A stretch of DNA of 21,302 nt from a virus, in IMG/VR virus record IMGVR_UViG_3300042507_004253, positions 1 to 21,302 of that record; one strand, written 5' to 3'. The notes under the pieces were generated by a model that saw only the letters and a program-made list of their open reading frames with translations, was not told the origin of the DNA and did no database searches. Both the position numbers and the translations under genes were made by a program. Positions 14,100 through 20,675 of this stretch are shown in pieces. How positions within the stretch are numbered: the first letter of the stretch is position 1; the number at the start of each line of letters is the position of its first letter.

Positions 14100-15821
14100 T
14101 TATTTTTCGTAGACTTCTGGAACTCTCCTTTGCGGAAGTTGTGTTCCATAAGCTTGTGTGACGAGGTTAGCGCGGATACCGTCTCTACCCATTTGGGCCG
14201 CGATAGTTGCGTCGTCAATTACTGGTGGCAATACCGATTGAGGTACCCCTTGTTCAGGACTTCCGCCGCCAACAGGTTGAGCTGGAGCGCCGCCAGGGCC
14301 TAGCTGAGCAGACTGCATTCCTGTGAGGGTCATGATGTCGTTTTCAATTTGAGTCTGAACCATCTTTAGAGCGCCGTCAGACTTGGCATCTTCAATAAGT
14401 TCTTGACGAATTTCAGTTAACTTCTCTGCTGGGAACGCCTCGCCTAGTGCGCGTAGAGCGCCTTCCTTAGACTCAAGGCCCAAAGACAACTTGCTTTGAA
14501 TCTCGTTAAGAACAATTAGATTATCTAATGGCAACGGAGGTGGGAACTTAACGTAATTCTGGAAAGTAATTGGGTCGTTAGGGTCAAGCTGAGCTGCCTG
14601 TCCGGGCTTTAGAGGCACCTGGCTAGTGTTAGGGTCCCAGGTAAAGGTCTCAGGCTCTTTAACAGCAAGTGATATAAGGATGAGCTCGTTAACACGCTCT
14701 ATGCCGTGAGTGTATTGAATAATCTTTTGGTGGTAGCGGTTCATCAAAGGCTGGAACATAATAGAAAGCGCAACGCCTGACGTGTTAGAGATAGGCATAG
14801 CTTGTCCAAGAGCCGTCTCTGGAATACCAATCATTTCGTGCATTGACTTCTTTAACAAAGCCATGAAGTCCATAGCACCCTTTAAGCCTTGTGCTCCGCC
14901 TTCTAGGTTTTCTACTTTTGCGTCTTTAGGAAGTCCGCCCCAGACTTTGTTAGCGCCCTTTTCCAATTGTGAAGCTTTGGCACCAATGATGACTGTGACG
15001 GGAGCAGCGTGATAGTTAACAATGTCAGCGATGTCAGTAGCAGTCTCGTTATAAGCACGGTTAATATTAATAATATCATTACAGTCGCTAAGACCCCAAG
15101 GGCTACCACTAATGCGAACATTAGGTATATGAACAATGGGAATAATGCCAAGCGGATTAGGGCGCGAATCAATGAGTTCGTCGTTAATGTATTCTTCAAT
15201 GATGTCATCAGTTAGAATTTCTGTGTAAGTAAAGACTTGACGTGTGCCTTCAAGAGAGGTTCCCCAGAAGCGGTACTTTAGCTTAAAACGAATTAAACGT
15301 TCACGGTCATGCGGGTGAAATTCTGGAAACGCAAACGATGAGTTAAGCGGAAGAATGCGAATACGTCCAGGGTGTGGTCGACCAACTGTGTCAACCCAAG
15401 CTTCTTCATAAGCAACTTTAATAAAGCAGTCTCCAGATACAGAACCCTGCTGTCCCATTTCCCAAAGAACTGTTGCCTTGTTGTTATCTACTTCCCACAC
15501 ACGTTCTAGTAGCTGCGGAACAATAGCTTCTGTGTACTTTGATGAGGCAAAGCTTACGCCTTTACCAAAACAGAAATTAATAAGGAAATCTGTAAATGCT
15601 CTGTAATAGTTGAGCATGATTTGCGCTTCGCCTGTTTGACGGCGGTATGAATAGTGATGACCAAGGTACATTGCCCAGTTAAGAGAATAACGATTTAGAC
15701 GAGGGCCGTGTACTTCAAACTCTTCATCTGCAAGTTCTACTAGCCCCAGCGGGGAGATGGAGATTGTTAAGTCAGAGGAAGCTGCGCGATAACTCGGTGG
15801 GGAGAAATCAATACCGCTCAC
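14100..15821 (-). CDS. Phage portal protein
   Basis: 573-aa portal, the dodecameric ring at the packaging vertex. It lies between TerL and scaffold in the usual order. The N-terminal wing contains NYYRAFTDFLINFCFGKGVS and VDNNKATVLWEMGQQGSVSG followed by DCFIKVAYEEAW, the 'G.v.GdaflkV..d' block of portals. The crown and clip region includes NPLGIIPIVHIPNVR, SPWGLSDCNDIININRAYNE, then GALKGAMDF-like linker sequence and HEMIGIPETALGQAMPISNT followed by SGVALSIMFQPLMNRY, the portal tunnel-loop/stem area. The last ~90 residues are Gly/Pro/Gln-rich and flexible. The start is GTG with AGAGGT upstream. Length and order fit the broad siphovirus/podovirus portal superfamily; I cannot assign a narrower class. 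Confidence 0.87.
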   Translation of the reverse strand: MSGIDFSPPSYRAASSDLTISISPLGLVELADEEFEVHGPRLNRYSLNWAMYLGHHYSYRRQTGEAQIMLNYYRAFTDFLINFCFGKGVSFASSKYTEAIVPQLLERVWEVDNNKATVLWEMGQQGSVSGDCFIKVAYEEAWVDTVGRPHPGRIRILPLNSSFAFPEFHPHDRERLIRFKLKYRFWGTSLEGTRQVFTYTEILTDDIIEEYINDELIDSRPNPLGIIPIVHIPNVRISGSPWGLSDCNDIININRAYNETATDIADIVNYHAAPVTVIIGAKASQLEKGANKVWGGLPKDAKVENLEGGAQGLKGAMDFMALLKKSMHEMIGIPETALGQAMPISNTSGVALSIMFQPLMNRYHQKIIQYTHGIERVNELILISLAVKEPETFTWDPNTSQVPLKPGQAAQLDPNDPITFQNYVKFPPPLPLDNLIVLNEIQSKLSLGLESKEGALRALGEAFPAEKLTEIRQELIEDAKSDGALKMVQTQIENDIMTLTGMQSAQLGPGGAPAQPVGGGSPEQGVPQSVLPPVIDDATIAAQMGRDGIRANLVTQAYGTQLPQRRVPEVYEK

Positions 15822-15854
15822 TATTTACCTCTTTCAAAATAAGTAAAACTCAAT

Positions 15855-15876
15855 GTCGATATATTAACATATCGAC
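15855..15876. other. Perfect 8-bp inverted repeat before the portal gene
   Basis: Arms GTCGATAT (15855-15862) and ATATCGAC (15869-15876) around a 6-base ATTAAC loop, in the 58-bp gap between the 101-aa gene and the portal gene. There is no solid T-tract after it. The GTCGAT/ATCGAC half-sites recur at 18420-18433 before the terminase gene, so a protein-binding site is as likely as an RNA hairpin. Confidence 0.45.
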
Positions 15877-15879
15877 GGC

Positions 15880-16185
15880 TTATATGAAGCGTTCGCCTCG
15901 TATGTTGCCTTGACCAACCTTCTTGGTTACTTTCTTTTTCTTTTGCTCTTCTTCTTTGTCACGCTTTTCTTGAGCGTAATCGCGAAACCTAGGGTCTATA
16001 TCTTTCTTAGATTTAACGTATTGACCACCTAATTGGTTGTATTTAGCATGAATCCAGTGACCGCGAGCTGGGGAGTTTTTAGAAAACCTTGTAGCCGCTT
16101 GAGCAGTAACCATGTTCCAAAGTTTAGGGTTGGCAGCAACCTGCGTTGGGGTTTCTTTTGCTTCTCTACCTGAAATCAGTGCCAT
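15880..16185 (-). CDS. 101-aa basic protein of unknown function in the head module
   Basis: Small basic protein: MALISGREAKETPTQVAANP start, a central WIHAKYNQLGGQYVKSKKD, and a lysine/glutamate-rich helix (EKRDKEEEQKKKKVTKKVGQ). There is no membrane segment. It lies between TerL and portal, so a packaging accessory or minor head role is possible. The lysine-rich segment could bind nucleic acid; this is inference only. AAGGAT precedes the ATG. No family recognised. Confidence 0.65.
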   Translation of the reverse strand: MALISGREAKETPTQVAANPKLWNMVTAQAATRFSKNSPARGHWIHAKYNQLGGQYVKSKKDIDPRFRDYAQEKRDKEEEQKKKKVTKKVGQGNIRGERFI

Positions 16186-16205
16186 TTATAATCCTTAGAT
16201 AGGCA

Positions 16206-16244
16206 GTCGCCCCCTGCCACCACGTAAGGAGCAGGGGGAACGAC
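16206..16244 (-). other. GC-rich stem-loop between two head-module genes
   Basis: Arms CCCCCTGC (16210-16217) and GCAGGGGG (16231-16238), extended outward by GTCG/CGAC (16206-16209 with 16241-16244) across a two-base bulge. It follows the 132-aa gene and precedes the 101-aa gene on the minus strand. No T-tract follows, so it resembles the post-capsid stem-loop more than a standard terminator. Confidence 0.5.
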
Positions 16245-16259
16245 TTGCTATTTAATTTA

Positions 16260-16658
16260 TTAGTCTTGTACTACTGCTGGATTAAGCGCTGCTTGGCGTG
16301 CTCCGCTTAGGAACACTTCTTCAAAGCGATTATCTCCGTGATCTGCAAATGCTCCAGCAGCAAAGTCATTTAGACTTTGTGGTGCTTCTACCCAAGCTGC
16401 AGAACCAACGTGTGCGCGCTCGCGCATTGTCTCTTCTGGAAGCTTTTCAAATACGTTTGCATTACGGTTTGGGCGACCTGGTGCAGGCATGTATCCATGC
16501 ATTGCGCCTTCTGTAAATGACTGTGGAACGTCTGTATCAGTTGCAATACCTTCTTCAAAACGAAGTGGTCCGCGTTGTCCTGGGACAGCGCCAGCCATCT
16601 TGCGGTCGTATACAGGGTTGTGCTTCTCAGGGAAGCGTGGTGCTGGTGAAATTGACAT
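16260..16658 (-). CDS. 132-aa protein of unknown function after TerL
   Basis: Pro/Gly/Ala-rich protein with many charged residues and little predicted hydrophobic core: MSISPAPRFPEKHNPVYDRK, LRFEEGIATDTDVPQSFTEG, and GAFADHGDNRFEEVFLSGAR. It looks partly disordered. TAGGAG lies 7-8 nt before the ATG and a GC-rich stem-loop follows its stop, so it is probably well expressed. The position between terminase and portal suggests a virion-internal or packaging-linked role. I recognise no family. Confidence 0.65.
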   Translation of the reverse strand: MSISPAPRFPEKHNPVYDRKMAGAVPGQRGPLRFEEGIATDTDVPQSFTEGAMHGYMPAPGRPNRNANVFEKLPEETMRERAHVGSAAWVEAPQSLNDFAAGAFADHGDNRFEEVFLSGARQAALNPAVVQD

Positions 16659-16735
16659 ATAAACTCCTAATTGGTTTGAGGACCTCAGTAAATAGTGTGC
16701 TGCCTAAGCAGAACAAAATCAGGCTAAAGTCAAAA

Positions 16736-18304
16736 CTATCTGTAGAAGGGTGAACTTGATACCTCTACGGAAGGCATAGTTAAATCCATAGTTAAAGCGC
16801 AAGCAATGGCTAGGGAGTCTGCAAAGTCGTCGTGGGCATGGGCTTCTTCTGGAGCATGGGCTAAGAAGTTAGGCCCAGTGAACTTGGTCTCCAAATCCGT
16901 CATCTGCTGGTAGAAGCGCTTCCACGTACGTAGGCGACGTGTTTTTGCATGAGCAGGCCAACCAACTAACCGTCGGTCAATTAAAGCCTTTAAGTGCTTC
17001 CAACGCTTTGACTGCTCAGGTTGGCTACTGCCAATAGAGTGAACCTCAGAGTTTGGTAATAACAGCTTTAGACGTTGAGCTACAGCATCTCCCACACCAT
17101 TAGCGTCTACTCCAACTGCTAGTACATCGTAAGCACTTAGGAAGTTAACAATCTGAAAGTACTGGTCTTCCCAGTCATCGCCTTGAATCTCTAACCAGTT
17201 AAGGATTCGGTGGTCAAAGTAGCCAAACTCATCTGGCCTATCCCAGTCAACCCAGACAACGGTTACTACGGTTGAGTCAAGTTTACGCGCAGGGTCAATG
17301 CCAACAACAACAGGTGTTCGGTGCCACGCTTTTACAATCTCCTGCGATGTATCTCCTAGCTCATCCATAATTACAGAGGTAACGAACATACCTCGCTCTA
17401 GTAGCCACTTGCATGAGTACGACATCTGAAATTCATCTGAGTCTTCGCCAATACGTAGCATCTCTTTTTTAATGAATTTGCCGTAGTTAGCGTTGCACTT
17501 TGCCACATCTCGCCAATCCCATTCAAAATGGTTTTGTTTGGCTTTGGTTCCAGTAGCTCTTCTTTTGTTTAATTGGATAGAGCGGTAAAAGTTATTTTTA
17601 CTTGTAGTTGGGGTACCTGTCTTAACCATAGTTCCTGAGTAATAAGCAAGCATAGGGCTAATAGATTTTGATACAACAAAGTCATCTGCTTCTTGGCACT
17701 CGTCAATAACAATAAGGTGGAAAGACTTAGATTCAATCTTTGCGCGTGGGTTAGCGGTCATCATCATTAGGCTACTGCCTGAGTTCTTTAATTTAATCTG
17801 TCGGGTTACTCCTGGCACTTTACCAAGGGAGTCATCAATCTCGGGGTCTCCCAAGATCTCTAGTGCACGTTCAGATGTAAGGCGGTTTACTGTACGGCCA
17901 AAGAGGGTTTCTACCTGGCCCTCAACAGGAGCAAACATTCCAATCCAAATACCATCTGCAAATTTACCAAGCAAGTCTGGGTACATCTTAGCTAGTCGTG
18001 GTAGTAGAACCATCAGTGTAGCTACAGTGTTTGCAATAGTCTCTGACTTACCGGACTGACGTGCTGCTAGCGCGGTTACCTCTTCACCATCATTAATAAT
18101 TACAGATTCAATTACGCGCCTAGCAAGAGGCATCTGATAAGGGTGAAGCTCATGGCCCACTAGGGCTGTCATAAACTGAATACATTTATCTACAAGCTTT
18201 TTAACAAACTCTTTGGACAGCTCATCTAATTCTTCTATTTCTTCTTCAACAAAGTCTTCGTCCTCATCGGGAAAGAACTCTTCATCATCTAATTCTGTAT
18301 CCAT
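16736..18304 (-). CDS. terL: Terminase large subunit (DNA-packaging ATPase/nuclease)
   Basis: 522-aa packaging motor. An unusual, very acidic tail (residues 1-30, mostly Asp/Glu) precedes the ATPase domain. Walker A is ARQSGKS (81-87), with the P-loop Lys at 86. Walker B is LIVIDE (197-202), with Asp201 and the catalytic Glu202. A coupling-like motif KTGTPTTSKN follows at 228-237. The RNase H-like nuclease begins at VVVGIDPARKLDST (Asp337), continues with AVGVDANGVGDAVAQRL (Asp400), and ends at HDDFADSLAIACAL (Asp492/493/496), the expected acidic metal-binding residues. Both domains look intact. AAGGG precedes the ATG. An intrinsic terminator and candidate promoter lie directly upstream. The packaging strategy (cos or pac) cannot be read here. 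Confidence 0.95.
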   Translation of the reverse strand: MDTELDDEEFFPDEDEDFVEEEIEELDELSKEFVKKLVDKCIQFMTALVGHELHPYQMPLARRVIESVIINDGEEVTALAARQSGKSETIANTVATLMVLLPRLAKMYPDLLGKFADGIWIGMFAPVEGQVETLFGRTVNRLTSERALEILGDPEIDDSLGKVPGVTRQIKLKNSGSSLMMMTANPRAKIESKSFHLIVIDECQEADDFVVSKSISPMLAYYSGTMVKTGTPTTSKNNFYRSIQLNKRRATGTKAKQNHFEWDWRDVAKCNANYGKFIKKEMLRIGEDSDEFQMSYSCKWLLERGMFVTSVIMDELGDTSQEIVKAWHRTPVVVGIDPARKLDSTVVTVVWVDWDRPDEFGYFDHRILNWLEIQGDDWEDQYFQIVNFLSAYDVLAVGVDANGVGDAVAQRLKLLLPNSEVHSIGSSQPEQSKRWKHLKALIDRRLVGWPAHAKTRRLRTWKRFYQQMTDLETKFTGPNFLAHAPEEAHAHDDFADSLAIACALTMDLTMPSVEVSSSPFYR

Positions 18305-18329
18305 GTCGCCCTTAGTGTAAGAGAAAACA

Positions 18330-18361
18330 AAAAGCCTGGGCGTTTAAACCCAGGACCTTTT
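18330..18361. terminator. Intrinsic terminator upstream of terL
   Basis: Stem CCTGGG/CCCAGG (18335-18340 with 18349-18354) with an 8-base loop. On the minus strand it is followed by CTTTTTGTTTTC, a good T-tract; on the plus strand by ACCTTTTT. It ends transcripts of the small-gene cluster at 18.4-19.9 kb and lies only ~26 bp before the terL start, inside the leader of the candidate promoter at 18398-18406. Confidence 0.7.
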
Positions 18362-18397
18362 GGTGCCATCACGGGAAGAGGAAGAGAGGCAAGCATA

Positions 18398-18406
18398 AGT
18401 GTAGCA
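18398..18406 (-). promoter_or_regulatory. Candidate extended -10 promoter for the terL operon
   Basis: On the minus strand, TGCTACACT (18406-18398) fits an extended -10 (TG-N-TANNNT). There is no good -35 at 17 bp; AATCGA occupies that place. It lies downstream of the 81-aa gene stop and upstream of terL, where a late promoter would be expected. The transcript would cross the terminator at 18330-18361 before reaching terL. Confidence 0.3.
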
Positions 18407-18409
18407 CAA

Positions 18410-18433
18410 TTGTCGACAAGTCGATTTATCGAC
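18410..18433. promoter_or_regulatory. Adjacent GTCGA palindromes, possible operator
   Basis: A 10-bp perfect palindrome TTGTCGACAA (18410-18419) abuts GTCGAT-TT-ATCGAC (18420-18433), directly upstream of the candidate terL promoter. GTCGAT/ATCGAC half-sites also form the inverted repeat at 15855-15876. Repeated half-sites near gene starts suggest a DNA-binding protein site; no cognate regulator is in the window. Confidence 0.35.
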
Positions 18434-18671
18434 GCGTCGTTCTGGTCTTTAGCTCATGGACAACGGCATGTAAAGCCTCTGCCCCAAGCAAAGCTTCTTC
18501 TAAAAATATAGGCTCTCTCTGCTTTGAGTAGGCCGACATACATCTACCTATCTCATAGATTGATTGCTCAATCCATTGTTCTAGCTCAACTGTAGGTATT
18601 TTACCTACGCGGTTTGATACCTTCTCAGAAAACGGCTTTACCCATACCTCTTTACGTTTAAAAAGATTCAT
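18426..18671 (-). CDS. 81-aa helical protein of unknown function before terL
   Basis: Starts MNLFKRKEVWVKPFSEKVSN and then is mostly helical: VELEQWIEQSIYEIGRCMSA and EEALLGAEALHAVVHELKTR, ending in a basic TRTTRR. I chose the ATG at 18671, which overlaps the upstream gene by 14 nt, over an in-frame TTG at 18701 that would overlap more. A small helical protein next to terL could be a small terminase, but it lacks a clear helix-turn-helix and is short, so this is only a possibility. It is the last gene before the terL terminator. Confidence 0.6.
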   Translation of the reverse strand: MNLFKRKEVWVKPFSEKVSNRVGKIPTVELEQWIEQSIYEIGRCMSAYSKQREPIFLEEALLGAEALHAVVHELKTRTTRR

Positions 18672-18948
18672 CAAATAACCCGTCCTTTGGTGTCCACGCA
18701 ACTCTAGATTTCATAGCTCCAGATAGTAACTCATCAATCTCGTCTTCGTCATCCCACCCAATATCAGGGCGGCTTACCCACATACCTAAGTAAAAGCCAG
18801 GAGTTGTAAAGGGCAGTCTAAATACCAAACACTTACCTTTACGGTAAGGCATTTCAGTTTCTTGAGTGGTTCCTACCTCAATGATGGGTAGTAACTTTTT
18901 GTGCCAGTACCTAAGGCTTCCTGCGTATAGTGGTCCGTATGATTTCAA
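18658..18948 (-). CDS. 96-aa protein of unknown function
   Basis: Compact protein with an aromatic N-terminal half (SYGPLYAGSLRYWHKKLLPI), a beta-like KGKCLVFRLPFTTPGFYLGM, and an acidic SRPDIGWDDEDEIDELLSG. The start is a TTG at 18948, supported by AGGGAG 5-6 nt upstream and a 2-base gap from the preceding stop. The first in-frame ATG would remove a third of the protein. Its end overlaps the 81-aa gene. No domain recognised. Confidence 0.65.
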   Translation of the reverse strand: MKSYGPLYAGSLRYWHKKLLPIIEVGTTQETEMPYRKGKCLVFRLPFTTPGFYLGMWVSRPDIGWDDEDEIDELLSGAMKSRVAWTPKDGLFDESF

Positions 18949-18950
18949 AG

Positions 18951-19502
18951 CTACTCCCTAGAGCCAAACAATTGCTCGTCTAGCGTACTAATTCCGTTTT
19001 GCATTCTACCCGCAACCTCTGCGCTGTAGCTTAATCTTTCTTTTGTACCAGCAGAAAGTGCGTCTAAGTCTGCTGGCCCCATATCGCCCCAGTTATCAAG
19101 GCCTGAATCTCTTAAATATCTTCCAGTAGAGGTGGTGTTCTTTAGACCTTGCCATGTAGACACAGGTACCTTGTTATACTGCCACCAAACGTTCTTTCTA
19201 AAGATGACTACTAAAGTGTTTGTGTTGAAGTTATAGGCAATAGTGTAAGCCCGTGGACGCTTAGGGTTAGTTGTAGGCGCAGTCTGTACATCAAGACCTG
19301 CGTCCTTTACATCATTAGGGATTGATACATCCCACCCGCTAGAGTCAGAGGTTGATTTGGTTGACTCTTCAAAGTCGCTTTCTATATCCCAGTTAATTTG
19401 ACGGTCAACTGTGTTGGCGTTTCGTTCTTGTGCGGAATTAAAAGCCTCTTGCGCCTCATCAAGGCGCGCCTTCATTATCTTATTAAGGTCTTTTTTAGCC
19501 AT
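18951..19502 (-). CDS. KTSC-domain protein
   Basis: 183-aa protein. Residues 1-45 form a charged helix (MAKKDLNKIMKARLDEAQEA). A Ser/Asp-rich linker follows. Residues about 80-135 are a KTSC domain: YTIAYNFNTNTLVVIFRKNV, then WWQYNKVPVSTWQGLKN and STGRYLRDSG. KTSC is the small module also attached to some lysyl-tRNA synthetases; in phages its role is unclear, with nucleic-acid binding a common suggestion. The start at 19502 is chosen because its ATG overlaps the previous stop as TAATG and GAGGAC lies upstream; an in-frame start at 19565 would overlap that gene by over 60 nt. The remaining C-terminal part (AEVAGRMQNGISTLDEQLFG) is helical. Confidence 0.75.
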   Translation of the reverse strand: MAKKDLNKIMKARLDEAQEAFNSAQERNANTVDRQINWDIESDFEESTKSTSDSSGWDVSIPNDVKDAGLDVQTAPTTNPKRPRAYTIAYNFNTNTLVVIFRKNVWWQYNKVPVSTWQGLKNTTSTGRYLRDSGLDNWGDMGPADLDALSAGTKERLSYSAEVAGRMQNGISTLDEQLFGSRE

Positions 19503-19765
19503 TAGTCCTCGCAGATATGGTTTTCGGTCTCGGTTTCTAAAACTCGCACTAAGCATAACGCACACCGTAAATACTTAGGTGGCTGAAAGTTATTTTGAAC
19601 TGTAGCGCCTAAAGGAAAGTTAGCACCATCTTCAGCATACTCTGGCGAGTAATCATCAATTATCTCTGGCTCTTTAAAAAGCTCACGTGGAAATGGCCCC
19701 TTTGGGGTCACCGCCATTGAAGGTACTGGGTGTACCTGTATTGCTTGCTTTTTACTTATCCTCAT
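19502..19765 (-). CDS. 87-aa protein with a C-terminal Cys/His cluster
   Basis: Residues 1-65 are Pro-rich and acidic with little predicted structure (SMAVTPKGPFPRELFKEPEI). The last ~22 residues carry C-x2-C ... H-x-C (LRCALCLVRVLETETENHIC), a plausible single zinc site. It overlaps the preceding Cys-rich gene by 14 nt and the KTSC gene by one base. Small zinc-finger proteins are frequent in actinobacterial phages and may act as regulators or nucleic-acid binders, but no target can be inferred here. Confidence 0.65.
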   Translation of the reverse strand: MRISKKQAIQVHPVPSMAVTPKGPFPRELFKEPEIIDDYSPEYAEDGANFPLGATVQNNFQPPKYLRCALCLVRVLETETENHICED

Positions 19766-19937
19766 CTGAAGAGGTCTTCTTTAACTTTTCAGTTTTTAGC
19801 TCTGGAAGTGGGAAGTGGTTAGCTGCGGCACGTTCATGCTGCCAAACTGGCAAGCAAGATGCGCAGTAGTACACAGGGTTAGCTCCTGGGTCGTTCACAC
19901 AGTAAACAGCTGGTAGATCACAGTTATCGCATTTCAT
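19752..19937 (-). CDS. 61-aa zinc-ribbon-like protein
   Basis: Two CxxC knuckles, CDNC (residues 3-6) and CASC (25-28), with an extra Cys at 13, in the spacing of a zinc ribbon; the C-terminal half is a charged tail (LPELKTEKLKKTSSDEDK). The ribosome site is the best in the window (AGGAGG, 7 nt before the ATG). It is the first gene after the terminator of the holin pair and probably opens the small-gene operon. Function beyond zinc binding is unknown. Confidence 0.7.
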   Translation of the reverse strand: MKCDNCDLPAVYCVNDPGANPVYYCASCLPVWQHERAAANHFPLPELKTEKLKKTSSDEDK

Positions 19938-19965
19938 AGTTAAACCTCCTATAGAAAGTGTACAG

Positions 19966-19996
19966 CAAAAAGGGAGGCAGGTCGCCCCGCCTCCCT
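19966..19996 (-). terminator. Intrinsic terminator after the holin candidates
   Basis: Stem AGGGAGGC/GCCTCCCT (19971-19978 with 19989-19996) with a short loop, followed on the minus strand by TTTTTGCTG. It follows the stop of the 87-aa membrane protein by 8 bp and separates that transcript from the zinc-ribbon gene. Confidence 0.8.
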
Positions 19997-20004
19997 AATT
20001 AAAT

Positions 20005-20268
20005 TTACTTCTTTTTTGCTGCCTTCTTTGCTGGCTTAGCTGTCTTTGCTTCTAGATCTGCTAGAAACCCTGCTGCTACCTTTGCTGCCACACCGAACGC
20101 TGGGTCCTTAGGGTTGATTGCGCGGAGAGCTACTGGGAGTGTTGAGGCAAGCGCTGCGATAATAATTGACTTCACATCGTGATTACCTGTTGCATAGACA
20201 GCAGTCGCTGCTGCAAGGAATGAACGGCCATATGATGCCGCCATTGCTTTAATTTGATTGGTGCTCAT
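20005..20268 (-). CDS. Putative holin (small membrane protein)
   Basis: 87-aa protein. It has two apolar stretches: about residues 8-26 (SYGRSFLAAATAVYATG) and 33-52 (SIIIAALASTLPVALRAINP). A third weakly apolar stretch (FGVAAKVAAGFLADL) leads to a very basic tail (KPAKKAAKKK), as in many holins. The motif ALRAINPKDPAFG closely resembles proteins annotated as holins in actinobacterial phages. Holins pierce the membrane at a set time so that lysin or proton loss can act. It overlaps the upstream gene as ATGA, with AAGGAG inside that gene. The divergent secreted transglycosylase gene supports a lysis role. Alternative: a virion or host-membrane protein of another kind. Confidence 0.6.
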   Translation of the reverse strand: MSTNQIKAMAASYGRSFLAAATAVYATGNHDVKSIIIAALASTLPVALRAINPKDPAFGVAAKVAAGFLADLEAKTAKPAKKAAKKK

Positions 20269-20513
20269 TTTTCTCCTTCTTCTACGTGTTGGTCGAAACG
20301 ACCCTCAAGTCTTGCTAATGATACACGCATTTCGGTAACGTCAAGTCCAATTCTGTTAACAGCGTCACGCAAAGATGACCCGCCGTTTGGCTTGAGTTCT
20401 GCAAGGTAGTGTTTAATAGTCCACTTAATGCCTACAGTTGTAATTCCGCCAGCTGCTACTATAACTGAAGTAAGCGCAGCCCAGTCTGATATTGTCAATT
20501 TATCGCCAATCAT
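20265..20513 (-). CDS. 82-aa single-span membrane protein with coiled coil, possible second holin or lysis regulator
   Basis: One membrane span near the N-terminus (WAALTSVIVAAGGITTVGIK) is followed by KWTIKHYLAELKPNGGSSLR and a coiled coil ending LARLEGRFDQHVEEG. Actinobacterial phages often carry such a protein beside the holin. I place the start at the ATG at 20513. An in-frame GTG at 20579 would add 22 residues but lies upstream of the predicted start of the candidate promoter (-10 at 20569-20574) and lacks a ribosome site. The chosen ATG also lacks a clear Shine-Dalgarno, so the start is uncertain. The stop overlaps the holin start as ATGA. Confidence 0.6.
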   Translation of the reverse strand: MIGDKLTISDWAALTSVIVAAGGITTVGIKWTIKHYLAELKPNGGSSLRDAVNRIGLDVTEMRVSLARLEGRFDQHVEEGEK

Positions 20514-20568
20514 ATAGTAAGTATGTGCAAGCGCGATAAGATTATCCGTATTAAAGCCCGATGCATAA

Positions 20569-20598
20569 ACTATACGCACTTTCTATTAGAATTGTCAC
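20569..20598 (-). promoter_or_regulatory. Candidate promoter for the holin pair
   Basis: Minus-strand GTGACA (20598-20593), 18 bases, TATAGT (20574-20569): 5/6 matches to each SigA hexamer, the best promoter in the window. An AT-rich tract (20603-20622) lies directly upstream of the -35, as an UP-like element would. Confidence 0.55.
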
Positions 20599-20602
20599 AT
20601 TA

Positions 20603-20622
20603 AATTAAATATTTATTTAATT
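20603..20622. promoter_or_regulatory. AT-only near-perfect palindrome between divergent promoters
   Basis: Twenty consecutive A/T bases whose halves AATTAAATAT and TTATTTAATT are inverted repeats with one mismatch. It lies upstream of the -35 elements of both candidate divergent promoters and could be a shared UP element or operator. Confidence 0.4.
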
Positions 20623-20633
20623 AGGGGTTCAAC

Positions 20634-20664
20634 TTGACACGGCATGTAACTCCTGTGCTACCGT
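20634..20664 (+). promoter_or_regulatory. Candidate promoter for the lysin gene
   Basis: A perfect -35 hexamer TTGACA (20634-20639) is followed after 19 bases by TACCGT (20659-20664), preceded by TG-C as an extended -10. The spacing is longer than ideal and the -10 is weak. The same stretch contains the inverted repeat GTTCAAC (20627-20633) / GTTGAAC (20663-20669), which could be an operator or RNA stem. Confidence 0.35.
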
Positions 20665-20675
20665 TGAACTTGACG

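Noticed and set aside
18951-19565. Longer 204-aa version of the KTSC protein starting at 19565
   Set aside because: Would overlap the upstream gene by more than 60 nt and adds a Cys/Arg-rich tail. The ATG at 19502 has a TAATG junction and a GAGGAC ribosome site.
20265-20579. GTG start at 20579 for the membrane/coiled-coil protein
   Set aside because: The start lies upstream of the predicted transcription start of the best promoter here and lacks a Shine-Dalgarno. It is kept as an alternative because the ATG at 20513 also lacks one.
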